In this document: positions 25,901-40,400 of the stretch, in pieces
How the letters are laid out: the number at the start of each line of letters is the position of its first letter
Numbering within the stretch: position 1 is the stretch's first letter
The notes under the pieces: generated by a model
Seen by the model: only the letters and a program-made list of their open reading frames with translations
Told to the model about the DNA's origin: nothing
Database searches by the model: none
Program-made: the position numbers and the translations under genes
NCBI GenBank assembly: GCA_018340375.1
Contig: JAFFJZ010000001.1
Coordinates: forward strand, 40,664,001-40,728,000
Source of the DNA: Gonatopus flavifemur
Lineage: Eukaryota; Arthropoda; Insecta; Hymenoptera; Dryinidae
Direction of reading: 5' to 3'
Length of the DNA stretch: 64,000 nucleotides

Positions 25901-26129
25901 ACACAGGGATACAAGGATCAACTTTTAAAATCACTATTTTTTTTCGGTATGATTCCATTCATTGCTTATATTTGACAGTGTTTGAGTTATTTAGAATGAA
26001 ATCAAATACGTTATGTGATTTTCATTCACTTATCACAAAATGTTATACCACACGTTTTGATGTGCAACTTCTTGATGGGTGTTCTTGGAAATGTTGAATA
26101 CATACCAATTTACAAGTATCTGCGTCCAT
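22976..26129 (-). CDS. HAUS6: HAUS augmin-like complex subunit 6
   Basis: HAUS6 is a subunit of the eight-protein augmin complex, which recruits gamma-tubulin to existing spindle microtubules for branching nucleation (Dgt6 in Drosophila). There are eight minus-strand exons: 26129-26106, 25753-25658, 25588-25291, 25089-24939, 24866-24724, 24625-24420, 24128-23405 and 23322-22976. They join in phase to 662 codons, close to the length of fly Dgt6. The family N-terminal domain is clear at about residues 12-150: MFDRPN at 42-47, the QWPIICKR stretch, and PPILASYL followed by GGTMFLQVMF. Helical, coiled-coil-prone sequence follows, then a Ser/Thr-rich tail with TP sites and a conserved-looking RRVSLGDLIERY near the end. 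The first exon encodes only 8 residues (MDADTCKL). I chose it because its phase and GTATGT donor fit; a different start is possible. Repeat-filled DNA separates it from divergent PRMT3. Confidence 0.9.
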
Positions 26130-26307
26130 TATTCAATATTTCTCAACTTCTTTGAATTTTCTTGACAAAAACAACACGGTAGTACGGTTGAATTCAAAAT
26201 TTTGTATCATATTTATAAAGAAGGCGCATGTGTTGTGTTGTACACAGTGGCTACATTTGCATTGAACCAGGGGTACGTTCCTTTATCACAACGGCCCAAT
26301 GAGCTCT

Positions 26308-26384
26308 AACCTGGTTAAACGAAACCATTGATTCTCGCCAAATCTCATTGAATCTTGTACAATGTTCTGACCAAATCCTATTCA
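26308..26384 (+). repeat. Dispersed CCTGGTTRAACRAA repeat
   Basis: A homologue of 15572-15656 (TTGATTCTCGCC, CATTGAATCTTG, TTCTGACCAAATCC). Confidence 0.6.
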
Positions 26385-26404
26385 AGCATTTATCAATGAA
26401 ATTT

Positions 26405-26620
26405 AGGAGTCTACCGGAGTAGCTGATCAAGGCCAAATCACTTTGATTGGTTGAGAAGTGATCTGGTCTTAATCATCTGGGAGCCTTCCGAAGTAGCTGA
26501 TCCAAATAATCCGGATCACTTTCCAACCAATCGAAATGCTTGAAAAGTGATCCGGATCACTTGGATAAGCTACTTCGGAAGGCTCCCTGGTCTAATCAGC
26601 TACTTCGGAAGGCTCCTAGG
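26405..26620. mobile_element. Hairpin with CCTTCCGAAGTAGCTGATC words
   Basis: The inverted arms at about 26480-26585 contain GAGCCTTCCGAAGTAGCT and TGATCCGGATCA. A further partial arm follows at 26590-26618. It is about 350 bp upstream of the HAUS6 start codon. Confidence 0.75.
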
Positions 26621-26643
26621 TAAGTGACCCATCATTGACAGAG

Positions 26644-26869
26644 GGAAACCATAATCAACCCGAAGTGCAATAGTTCCAAAGTATAGTGGACCCGAAGTCA
26701 GTGAACCCGAACGACAATAATTCCGAAAAAAGTTTAGTCATATTTCATTTCATTCGCATGCGGCTAGTAACAAACAATTATTTTTCGGGATTACTGCCGT
26801 TTGGGTTTACTAACTTCGGGTCTGTCGTAATTAGGAATTATTGCACTTCGGGTTAATTATGGTTTACCA
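26644..26869. mobile_element. Hairpin with CCCGAAGTG words
   Basis: The arms pair over about 90 bp and are composed of AACCCGAAGTG, GGACCCGAAGT, GAACCCGAACG and ATTCCGAAAAA words. The ends are GAAACCATAATCAACCC and complement. It is upstream of HAUS6. Confidence 0.8.
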
Positions 26870-26916
26870 TTGACGGAACTTCTTTTTTGAAATTCCTCTT
26901 CCTCTCATGGTAGTAG

Positions 26917-27271
26917 GTGGAGTATCATAATACCGAATGTGTCATAGTACCGAATGTTCATATTCCCGAATGCTCATAAGACCGAATGTGCATAGTCCCG
27001 AATAAAAAAATATAAATTTTGAAATGAATCCAAAAATCCGCCACTTCCGTCATAAAAAATGATTCGTTTACGCATATCATGTGGGAACGATCAATTTTTT
27101 ATGACAGAAATGGTCCATTTTTTTATTTATTTTGAAATTCATATTTTTTTATTCGGGACTATGCACATTCGGTCTTATGAGCATTCGGTACTATAAGCAT
27201 TCGGGAATATGAACATTCGGTACTATGACACATTCGGTGTTATGCACATTCGGTATTATGATACTCTACCT
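26917..27271. mobile_element. Hairpin of 16-bp CCGAATG units, unequal arms
   Basis: The left arm has five units of CATAGTACCGAATGTT type. The right arm is the exact or near-exact complement in the same order, but with two extra 16-bp units. The ends are GGAGTATCATAATACCG and complement. The loop holds a second inverted pair (TTTTTTATGACRG and complement). Confidence 0.85.
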
Positions 27272-27326
27272 GGTAGTATGCGAGAAGCCCGACTGGTAAT
27301 AAGCTCGAATGGCACTTAAGCCCGAC

Positions 27327-27532
27327 CAGGGGGCATAATCTCAAATGCAACATTCTCATCATTCATCAGTACAGTGAATTATCCACCATAGATACAACTA
27401 ACACAAACAATGAACAAATCACACCGATTTTCGAATTAGTGTTAGTGTATAAATGTAAAATAGTTCACTGTACTACCGTATGGCAGCGGTGAAATCCGTT
27501 TGAAAATTTTCTATCCGAGATTATGCCCCCTG
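27327..27532. mobile_element. CAGGGGGCATAA element, copy 1
   Basis: The inverted ends CAGGGGGCATAATCTC enclose about 175 bp. It is inserted in the left arm of the CCCGACTGG fold-back, ten bases from a second member of its family. Confidence 0.8.
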
Positions 27533-27541
27533 AGCCCGACC

Positions 27542-27713
27542 CAGGGGGCATAAACTGAAATATAAAATTTTCAGAACTGAATGTGGCGCTCTCCAGTGTG
27601 GATTAGTAAAAGTTCGAATGGAATGCAGGGAGTGGGGGTATCGAGTATATTCATGTTGTATTACCAACACAAGTATACTTGTGAAAACTTCATATTTCAG
27701 TTTATGCCCCCTG
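27542..27713. mobile_element. CAGGGGGCATAA element, copy 2
   Basis: The inverted ends CAGGGGGCATAAACTGAAAT share the outer 12 bp with copy 1 but differ inside. Its right edge is the target of the hAT-like insertion that follows. Confidence 0.8.
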
Positions 27714-27715
27714 GC

Positions 27716-27862
27716 CAGTGATGCCAGTATTCCCTAGAAAAATCTTCAGATTTTTTGGCATTGGTCATTTCTTTTCAAATTGTAAATATGATTAGCCGGT
27801 TGTACAAGAAATAACCAATCATCAGATGCTGAAGATTTTTCTAGGGAATACTGGCAACGCTG
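27716..27862. mobile_element. hAT-like MITE with 8-bp target duplication
   Basis: The inverted ends CAGYGWTGCCAGTATTCCC extend through TAGAAAAATCTTCAG. The flanks are an exact 8-bp duplication, CCCCTGGC, at 27708-27715 and 27863-27870. TIR and duplication length fit the hAT superfamily. It is 147 bp with no coding capacity. Confidence 0.9.
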
Positions 27863-28330
27863 CCCCTGGCCCGACTGGATTATAACCCGAACGACTTTAA
27901 ACCCGAATGGCAGTTGACCCGACTAGTTATAAAAATATAAGGTTCGTTCGTTCTACGTGCTCTGAGTTGCTCCAACATGTACCTAACCAATCATCTCGTC
28001 GCTTAAACTGGAAGTAGCGAATCCAAAATACTTGGAGCGAGTTGGGGTAACTTGGGACATCGGTAAACGAACTCAGCTATAATCAAATAAAATGGAAAAT
28101 CAATCGAAATCAAAGCTTATTCAACCTTTTACTGTAAAGATGTATAGATTATAGGTTAATTACGCTTTGATTTCGATTAATTTTGCATTTTATTTGATTA
28201 TATTTTTATAATCAGTCGGGTCAACTGTCATTTGGGTTCAAAGTCGTTCGGGTTAAATGCAGTCGGGCTAACGCCAGTCGGGCTTAAGTACCATTAGGGT
28301 TTATTACCAGTCGAGCTTCTCGCATACTAC

Positions 28331-28455
28331 CGAATTCGTTCCGGCGGAATGACTTTAAACCAATCGCTTTAACAATTTCTTTTAGAGTGTTCTATCAGAA
28401 ATCTATAAAAAATTGTGCATTCGTTCAATTTTCATTCCGCCGGAACGAATTCCGG
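28331..28455. mobile_element. 125-bp MITE with 21-bp perfect ends
   Basis: GAATTCGTTCCGGCGGAATG at 28332-28352 and its complement at 28432-28452 are perfect inverted arms. It abuts the end of the CCCGACTGG fold-back. Confidence 0.8.
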
Positions 28456-28983
28456 TCCTTAGGAGGCCAGCCTGATCTGAAACTAGTGATTTCTGGTGGA
28501 TTTACTGGAATTCCCCGATGTAAAAAACTGTACGGCACCAACATGTAAATTACCTAGTATTTTACTCATTATGTGCTAAATAAATTACTTCAAGTAATTT
28601 TACCGCACCATCACTGATAGAAACCCCCAATCGATTCTCTCTCTCGCCATTTTCATGAAATAGACAAAGACACAAGCACACCCAATCGATCGCACTTCTC
28701 TCTTTGTCCAGTCCACGCGATTGCACTACCTCGCTCACTCCAGTCTGCAGCATGTATTGAGCTCAATGGACACACGTGTGTGAAAAGTATTGCTAGGGAA
28801 TTTCTAACCTTCTCAAGTATTTTGATTTTGAGTAGATTTGAACTTATTATTTATCTGTGGCAATCAATTCTTTTTGGCTTGATTTCAATTTTTGATAACT
28901 TCATATTGATTATTAAATGTGATAATATTGGATCTCTGTACATAACATTGACAAATAAAAATTCTTCAAGTGATAAGTACACC

Positions 28984-31581
<2,598 letters not shown>

Positions 31582-31709
31582 GTAAATCAAGTGATCAATT
31601 CGTTATTTACCGAATGAGAGTGCCAATGTCAACATTTAGGGTCCAGCTTACCAAGTACCATATTATAGATAATTTGCAACAGGTATGTGACTAAAAAGCA
31701 CAATCAATC

Positions 31710-31715
31710 ATTAAA
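31710..31715 (+). terminator. Candidate PRMT3 polyadenylation signal
   Basis: The variant hexamer ATTAAA lies about 130 nt past the PRMT3 stop, followed by T-rich sequence. It is plausible but unproven. Confidence 0.28.
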
Positions 31716-34700
31716 AATGAATTTATTTTTCTGATTATTGTACATTACGTATACCTACACTATGTCCAATCTGGTATAGAATGTATTCTGCAAGAACTGA
31801 CAATTTCCAAGATTTATTTGTACATTTTATTTCTCAAATCTTTATACATTTTAAGATGTACAAATGTTTTTCAAAGTCATTAGCTATACGATTGGTACCC
31901 TATTAAAAATTTTATCAGCAACGGATAGAACTGTTATCCGTATCCAATAGAATTTTTACTGGGAGAGAAAAGATATACGCGCACGATTTAAACCCTTTAT
32001 CATTAAATTCAAGTTTTTTGTTTTCGATGCTTCAAAGTTGAAAAAAAAAGAGAAAATGCACAGAATTGGTAGTGCTACACGAATATGAAATTCACAATTT
32101 TCCAATAATTGTACTATTAATAATAACATTTATTATATTCAAACTAGCAGTTATACACCAGTGATTTTTTGCATTTGTGCCTTTTCGATAACTGCTAAAC
32201 TACAATTTTTGAGCTTGTTCGATAAAATAGTGACCTGAAAATATACTAACTTCAATCCAGTGTAGAAAATGAATCTTCATGATCTGCACTGAGAGAACAA
32301 TGTGATTGAATGGATGTTAGATGTTTTATTGTATATCAAGAATCAATAATTTGTTACGTTTTGTTCTGAGAGACACTCGATGATCGACCAAAAGAATTTT
32401 GCATCGCCAATCTAATCATGAAAATATACATTTGAACATATTATTTTCTCGAATTTCGATGATTGTTCTTTCAGTGTAGATATAATTTAGGCTGTAATGT
32501 AATATAATCGGAATGAATTATTGAGGTGCTTAGAATAAAATGAACACTATTTCGTTCTTCAAACAATCATCCACTATTTAGATTATGAAGAGAATATTTT
32601 TCACAAATAAATATCAAAAGATGTGTATTATGCATTTCAACTGTATAAAAACTGTAATAAGTTCTAAGAACATTCTAAAACCGTTCTGTAAATTACTTAA
32701 TGTTTTCAAAACATCCCAACGGTATTTAAGAATGCTTTGAAAATATAATGAAATTTAATCATTTTGTTAATTTGTTAAAAAAACCAAAATGTTTTCTGTT
32801 ACGGAATATTCTTTGTTTCTGTAATTTCAACTCCAAAAATCGATCAAGATTAACAGGAATTGATCGGTCAACTTTGGAGATATCATTTCATAGATATATT
32901 TAGCATCCAGTCATCGAAGATATCCTATAGTCCTTAGAGTTGTTGGATTTTTTACACAATATATACTCTCCGTTAGACTTAATTTTTATGTAAATAAAAT
33001 ATGCCTGTTCAATTTTTTCACTTTCTACAGAATTATTGATGAGCAAAATAGGTGGAAATGGCTAACAATTCTGCGGGAACTACCGTTAGAATATCCTTAT
33101 ACAGATTTTTAATTATACTTTCACACGTCAACGACGTTTTAACAAAAATCATGAAATTGAGTTGTATATATCATTCGAAAGCTCTTTTCAAGAGCTTTGT
33201 TTTGTATATTGATATATACAACTTAATGTCGGATTTTTTACCATTGACGCCTTTTGGTTGAAACGTCGTTGATGTGTTATTTAAAATTTATCGTATATAA
33301 CTTTAGGAGAATGTCGTTTACAAATTAAATCTGATATTTGTAGAATATGAATCTTAAATTTATTGCTTAAAAAAATATTCCATTTTGTAAAACTGGATGA
33401 ACTGAATTTACTTGTTTTTGTAGTCAGTTTTTTGTACTTTATAATTTTACAACTCATAATTCATATTAATGATTGTCCAATTCCGTTTGTATAAAATACA
33501 CGATAGAATTGAATGTCGTTGATAAATGACATCATACCCACGTTATATTATTTATAACTGAAACCATAATGGAATTGAGTTTTTGTTTGTAAGTCTTACA
33601 GTGGGAGTGTTGAGAACTATTTTTAGTCTGTTATTATCTGGTAACAAAAAATCAACACATTCAGTGGCCTGTTAAGAGACTGTTTTATATCCCAAAAAAT
33701 GTTTATAAGACTGTAGCGAAATAATGGAGTGAATAAATTATTCCAGCCTGCATTATCCGCATAATATAAAGTATCTATAAAATGTTGACTAAATTTTCAA
33801 AATGTTTTACAGATACGTTGTATTCTGTAAAGGATATTGCGAGGACACAACACAATTTTTCATTCAAAAGAATTTTGGTTCTGCAATATTTATATTTCTT
33901 CTTCTTACAATTCATGATTTGCCATTGTGCCAAATATTTTTCATCCATTGCAGAATATTTAAAATTTGTTACTTATAAGCACTGATACATACTGTGCAGT
34001 TAAACTGCCTTGTGTAGTCGCAAAAGTCTGTACCTACTAGAATAGTGCAGATAGTTGACTCGAATGAAACTAGTTCCGACAGACTGCGCAGAATTGATAT
34101 CCTTGACTCGACTACACGATACATTTAAAATAATTTTAAATGAAAACATTAAGAGCGTTTTAATACAATGTAAAACGGCCTGTTCCGCCTCTATCAAAGA
34201 TTTCCTTTTTTTACTTTCAATGTTTTGTTAATGTAGTTATTAAATTCTAATTCAATTAATTAAACAAATTGTAATATTCTTTTACCACTGTTATTGCTTG
34301 TTCTATTGTTTTCAACCAATATAGTCACGCATTGGGAAGATTTCAATCGAACTTTTTATGTTAATAATGCTTTTGAAATAATATTTAATTATATCTTCTG
34401 TTATTTTGTAAGTCTGATAGCATTTCTTTATTCATGCTAACTATGTTCCATTGTTAGCATTTTTATTCCATTCAGTGGAATCTCATGAAGAACTTTATTT
34501 ATACAGGATAAACGCAAAGCAAATAATTTCATAACAGCATTGATGAAACCATATTCGCGTAAGAAATTTTCATTCTAGGCGCCTCAATTTTGAAATATTA
34601 TTATAGAAATGAGGATATTAGATTTACCAGTATATAAATAACGCAAGGTACGCTATTGAAGTAGCTTCTTGCATATGAAAAAAATTCTGCTTGAAGCTCA

Positions 34701-36954
34701 AAAGAAAAAAAAAATCTAGGATAAAGTATGTAATCGTCAGCTTCCTTACAATCATTGAACTTTTATCTGGAATTTTACTATTATAATTTAGATAGAAATG
34801 CTGGGGTCAAAGATTAGGGTTAAAGGTTGTTCTTGACTGCTTATAGTTCAAAATCTGAGCTTCGTAAATAATGTTCACAGACTGAAATATAAATCTGTTC
34901 AACAGCATGAAAGAGATTTAGAACAAATTTTATATTTCTCACTCAAGTTTCTTAGTGAACTGACCATGTCAAAAAGAAATCTCCGTTTGATATCTCATAG
35001 TTTCTACAAATTCTGTCCAAGGAACATGCAACATTCGGTGATCTCAAATTTAACTCCAGTTTAATTAAATCGTATGCTTGATGGAATATTTGAATTAAAC
35101 ATCGCGAGGTTTGAAATTCGTTTTCTATTAATGTAAATGAAATTCTTCTGACCTGAATTATAAACTTCATAATTATTTTTTAATAGCATATTGAGCTAAT
35201 ATTAAGTATTGATGAAACTTCGCTAATCCTTCGAGGATAGACGTAGATCTTTTAAACGTAAAAAAACATTTCACGTTAAGAAAGAGCATTTGTTTCTTAC
35301 CTGACAAGGTGAAACTTGTAAACAGTTTGGATAAGGGCTATTGTTGAAAGGTTCAATTCAATTCTCAAATCAAATTTCTGTGTACTTGGTTTATTTGGAT
35401 TCATTGCAATATTTTTCTAGCGAATTTCATTACATGAATTTTATCAATCTGGACCAAGGTACAATATATTCTCTATTGTATTCTGTTGAACATGATTTAA
35501 GATTTGCGAACAGATTGTTTTTCAATCTCCAAATACACGATAAATGCATATATATATACATATATGATGATAAAAATACATTTTAATGATACTATACTTG
35601 AATTGAAAAACAGTTAATGTACCAAATATTTATAAAATCCAGTATGAATATTCCACAGCTTGCTTAGTTTAATACTAATCATGAAAAGTATAATATATTA
35701 TTCATATATTTAAGGAAAAACATGATTTATTCAAGATATTTTCAATGCAAATCAAATTACTAGAAATCTCAATGAGAATATAGCATATGCATAGAATATG
35801 CTGTTCAAATTTGAACCAATAATATAATTCTTAGGGAGATACAAATCTATATGTGCATAAGCATGTAATTATTAATTAAATGCTAAATACTATAAAAATC
35901 TAGCTTTGACTAGAATTCCTTATTGAAGGGTTCGATAATTGATTAAAAAAGTTACACAATAGGGTCTTTACGACTATTTAACTGTGATTATGGTTTATAT
36001 AAACTATCAGCTTACGACTATCGCTTTTTAGCATATTTTTCAGTACGCAAATATCTGAACGAGAGATACGCACTTGAATTAATCTTATATTGAAATATGG
36101 TTCTAAGCTATTTATCGCACTAATAAACTCTCCTGCCAATCTTTAAGAATTTTACAAAGAATTGAAAATCATAGGGTAATAGTTGTTAGAAAGCTTTTTT
36201 CACTTATAAACTAAACGAATAAGTAATTCAATCCTGTGATATAAAATTGTATTAGCATGCGTAATCGATTAGCGTTTAAGGAAATTATCTTTGATCTTAT
36301 ACATACATATATATATTTCAATACTTTAGAAAACTTCAATTCCATTGGATTCTTTAGATTATATATTAAGCTTAATCAACTTTTATCCGAAAACTTGTCC
36401 ATTCGAAGATTTGTAGCTTCTAATTTTGAATAATCGTTTCAAAGTCAAAGATGATAAGAATAACGCATGGTATAAAATTTTTCACACTTCATTATATTTT
36501 AATTTTATAATCACAGAAATATCAATTAAAAGTATATTAACAGAGCGAAAGCGGAATCATGTACAATACAATCTTAAAATTATAAAATGTTTTCTTATCA
36601 AAATAATGTACCACGCACACCGTAAAAACACTCCTTTCAACAAGTTCTCCAATCTCAGAGGGGATCGAATCTCTACCTATTTTTCATTTTCAAAACGTGT
36701 CATGTAGACGGCTCCTAATGAAAGTTATAATAATATATATATAAAGGGATTCATATTATTTGAATTCATTGCAAAACTAATTTGAAAATGCATTGTATGG
36801 AATGTTTGATTTTTGAACTCTTTTACGATTCAAAGTTAGAAGTTGCAAGTTTTTGATTCGATACAATGTTATAATACTATTTCAAAAATATAATGTCGTT
36901 TAAAAGATATATTAAACATAATGAAACAGTCTACTTATCTGCCTTATAAATTAT

Positions 36955-36960
36955 TTTATT
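36955..36960 (-). terminator. Candidate ETS-gene polyadenylation signal
   Basis: AATAAA on the minus strand, about 450 nt past the ETS-gene stop codon. The AT-rich context weakens it. Confidence 0.3.
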
Positions 36961-36981
36961 TTCCAATGTAATAGCTTAGAC

Positions 36982-37021
36982 GTAGTAGTGGTAGTAGTAG
37001 TAGTAGTAATAGTTGTAGTAG
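36982..37021. repeat. GTA trinucleotide microsatellite
   Basis: An interrupted run of GTA units (GTAGTAGTGGTAGTAG and onwards) about 40 bp long, probably in the 3' UTR or just past the ETS gene. Confidence 0.85.
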
Positions 37022-37412
37022 TTTAATCAAATAATCTCATCCACATCACGAATGTGAGATCAACGTTTTCATACCCTGACAGAAAATGATTGATTTCCTT
37101 GATATCCTGAATAGGGTAAGAAGATAAATTTTGCGATTCTATGTAAAAAAGAAACACTTTCTTTCAGCTGAATTGACAAAAAATTATTCTCAGTTCTAGT
37201 TATTTGTCACAATAATGAATTTTATCGTCAAATATGAAAATATCGTATAAAAGATAGCAAAATTCAATAAGTATTTTTCTTTCTCTCCACATTCGACTGT
37301 TTTCATTCATGCATTTCCATTCGTTCAATTTGATTTTTGTTATTTGTATCTAATTTCAATTCATATGTTTATTCAACATGATTCGTCAGGTTTAAAGTTT
37401 TGAAGATACACG

Positions 37413-40400
37413 CTAATGTCGAAAATTTGGATTATCAGTCTGCCATCCTTTGGCGTTTGGTCCGAATTGATAAACCAATCGTCGACCGAGGACTGGTTGG
37501 AATATTTTACTCTTGTAATAATATCTGAAAATTATCAATTCGTATCCGTATTTTATTCGGATTGTTTGGGAGAATTATAATGAGGAATGTTGAAATGAAA
37601 ATTACCTCATGGCACGACTAAGTTTCTCGTAAGTCATTTTTGTGTTGCCTTTACGCGATCCCCATCGTTTAGCTACCTCGTCGCTTCTAACGAAACGGAA
37701 TTTCGCCTGCGAGTAGTCTTCCCAACAGATCAAACTTGGACAAGTTTCTCGATTACGTAGCAAGTCTCGGATGAACTCCCACAATTTTCCATGACCCAGA
37801 GCTGTAAGTGATGTTCAAATTATTGCTATTTATCATTCGTATATTGAATGAAATATTGTATTCACAAGTATGTCTTTTATGATTCCAGGATATTAAACTT
37901 TGATACAAATTTGGAGCAACTCATTCATAATTCGGTGATGTACGTGAGCGAAATATTGAATGTCCTACAAGTGCTTAGGAAGGAAAATCTTAAGAAGAGG
38001 TAAGAAAGTGACAAAGTAATTGGCATGAAAATTAATTCCTGTACTCAATTCGTTGTATAATTATCATTGTCATTTTAGTGGATTTGGTTATCAATTGAGA
38101 AATTTGAACTGAAAGCTACTCACAATGTTTTTTCCCTTGAAATGTTTTCGGTCTTCCAGGTTGTCTTTTTACTGGCACCTCAATACTGTTATCCGATTCT
38201 GTATCTGTAAAGATATTAGAAATTTCATCTAATAACGCCTCTTCATTCAAAATCCAAACTTTTTGTTTTCTATAAATTTCTAATAAATTCTGACCTGAAC
38301 CGTTTGATGAAATTCGTGCGAAGTTGGCGTTGGAATTCGAGTGGATGATATCATTGGATGGAACTGAAAACATGGAAAATATTTTATTCGCATGTATATA
38401 AAGTATTGAGACAACGTAACTATCATGAATAATTCAAAACAATACTCGATCTTAGATCTTCATAAGAATACAAGATTTTCAAACTTTATTAGCGAAAAAG
38501 AAAAACCTGACAGATTTTCTTATCTGTGATTACTTTGCAACTAAGTAACGCATAATAAGCGTTGCCACGTGAGAAACTTCCAATCTTTGTGCAAAACAAT
38601 AAACAATGTTATACAAATGTCTAGGCGATATTTCTCGCGAGTTATTATCTAAGAGAAAGTATTTTTGATGTTATCACGACACATATGCTTTTACCCATTT
38701 CATACGTACGCAAATTCGAATTGAGCTGTGAATGTAATAAATCGTAAAGTTTATCTCCGTAAACAGAATCGTGGGCGATAAAATTTTGTCGTGTCATTTG
38801 GATGAGCTCTCTTCCCGGTACCGCGAGAGTGTGTTGAATAGAACTGTATGATTGTCCCATGTAAGATGCCGCCGACATAAGCCAATTTATCGTCTCTTCT
38901 TGACACCAGTGTTCGATCGGCTTATCAAACCAACCGGTACCATCGATTTCCCTTCCTCCAACATCATCTAAATCGATAAATCATTCCACGATTATACATA
39001 AAGGGAATGATTACAATCGAAATTAAGTATTTTAAAGGCTTAACGAGATGGGATTTAAACGATTGGCATAAGATATTGTATCACATTTTTTTTTCTTGAA
39101 GAAATTTTCAATTTTGAAGTCATGATTTCTCGATTGAATTATCATGTAATTGAAAGAACTTTGAATAATCCCTGGCAAAAATGATCTTATGATTTTCCAT
39201 AACGTCGCAATTTCTAGAGAAATTATGAGATCATTTTTGCCAGGGTTGTGAAACATGAGATTTAGTAAAACAGTTGAATGTGAAATTGTGTTTCATTGAT
39301 AATTACCAAAGAGACATGGTTTCTTTGTTGGTTCGTACAGATTTGTAGGGGTTAAGAAGTTCTCTTTTGGCCATGCAAACGAATCCATATCCAAAAGAAA
39401 ATGATCGTCGTCTTGTATGTCGTTCATCGAGGAGAAAATCTATGAACATAAAGAAATACTTCAACTTATCACATGTTTATAAATCAGAGAATCCAATTCC
39501 CTTAGAGATGTGTATTTCATGTTATTTTGTATTTAAAATCATTCTATACTTAATCTATTGCGTTGCATTACTCGAGAAATTAGTTGAAAATAATGTTGAT
39601 TTCGAAATAAATCCTGCTATGAACTCCCACTCAGCACTCGTTGTCTAAAAGATATCTTCAGAAATAATTAAGAATAATGCAAGAAGTCTTATGCAACATG
39701 AATAGACATTTTTTAGAAGTCTTAAACTGTTCTTACTCCTGAAAGATATCTTTTAGGAGTAAGAATAGTTTTAGACTTCTCAAAGATGTCTATTCATGTT
39801 GCATCAAACTTCTTGCATTGTTCTTAATTATTTCTGAAGATATCTTTTAGACAATGAGTGATGTGTGGGCTGTTTCTACCCGTAGAAAAAATTAAACGGG
39901 ACTGATAAATCTAGAGTCTATTGATCCGATTTCTAAATTCTTTCCTAAATATTTTCTTTGGCAGATAGTATCCCTACTGGCAATTGATTCAGTTACTTTC
40001 TGTCCTTTCTTTGAAGGATCCAGCGGAGGAGCTCTGGGCGTATGAGAAATTTTTTTAGAGGACATGTTTTAACCATGATTTGGACACCAAAGTTTGTCCG
40101 TGGGTTGCCATTTCGGATGTCATTGAAAGGGGAACAACGTGGGGCCCAAGGGTGTCTGGGCACCCCCTTAATTTCAATGCCCAGGTGGACAAATTTCCAA
40201 AATTATATTTAATTTATATAAAATGAAGATTATATATAAATTATATATAATTTTGTTCACGGAACAGGAAAAACATTCAAAAAAGCTTAACTATCGCCGC
40301 AAAATGCATCCAAGTTAATTTTTTCTTAGTCACTGATAATTAGATACTCTGGACACCCATTTATTGCGCCCCTAGATATCACTCTGAAACTAATGTGCAG

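Larger units (their letters stand above)
27272..28332. mobile_element. CCCGACTGG-word fold-back carrying three insertions
   Basis: The ends GGTAGTATGCGAGAAGC are inverted. The arms are built of CCCGACTGG, CCCGAACGAC and CCCGAATGGCAG words. The left arm is split by elements at 27327-27532, 27542-27713 and 27716-27862; the right arm (28205-28332) is intact. An inner AT-rich stem is at about 28078-28201. Confidence 0.8.
31582..37412. other. 5.8 kb intergenic region, no gene recognised
   Basis: This lies between the converging 3' ends of PRMT3 (plus) and the ETS gene (minus). It is very AT-rich and holds only short frames without family features. Unlike most of the window I see no clear hairpin element in it. 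It probably holds both 3' UTRs. A GTA-type microsatellite sits at 36982-37021. Confidence 0.6.

Noticed and set aside
26917..27271. Regularly spaced short repeats resembling a CRISPR array
   Set aside because: Units are 16 bp with no constant repeat/unique spacer pattern, arms pair as a hairpin, and the host is a eukaryote.
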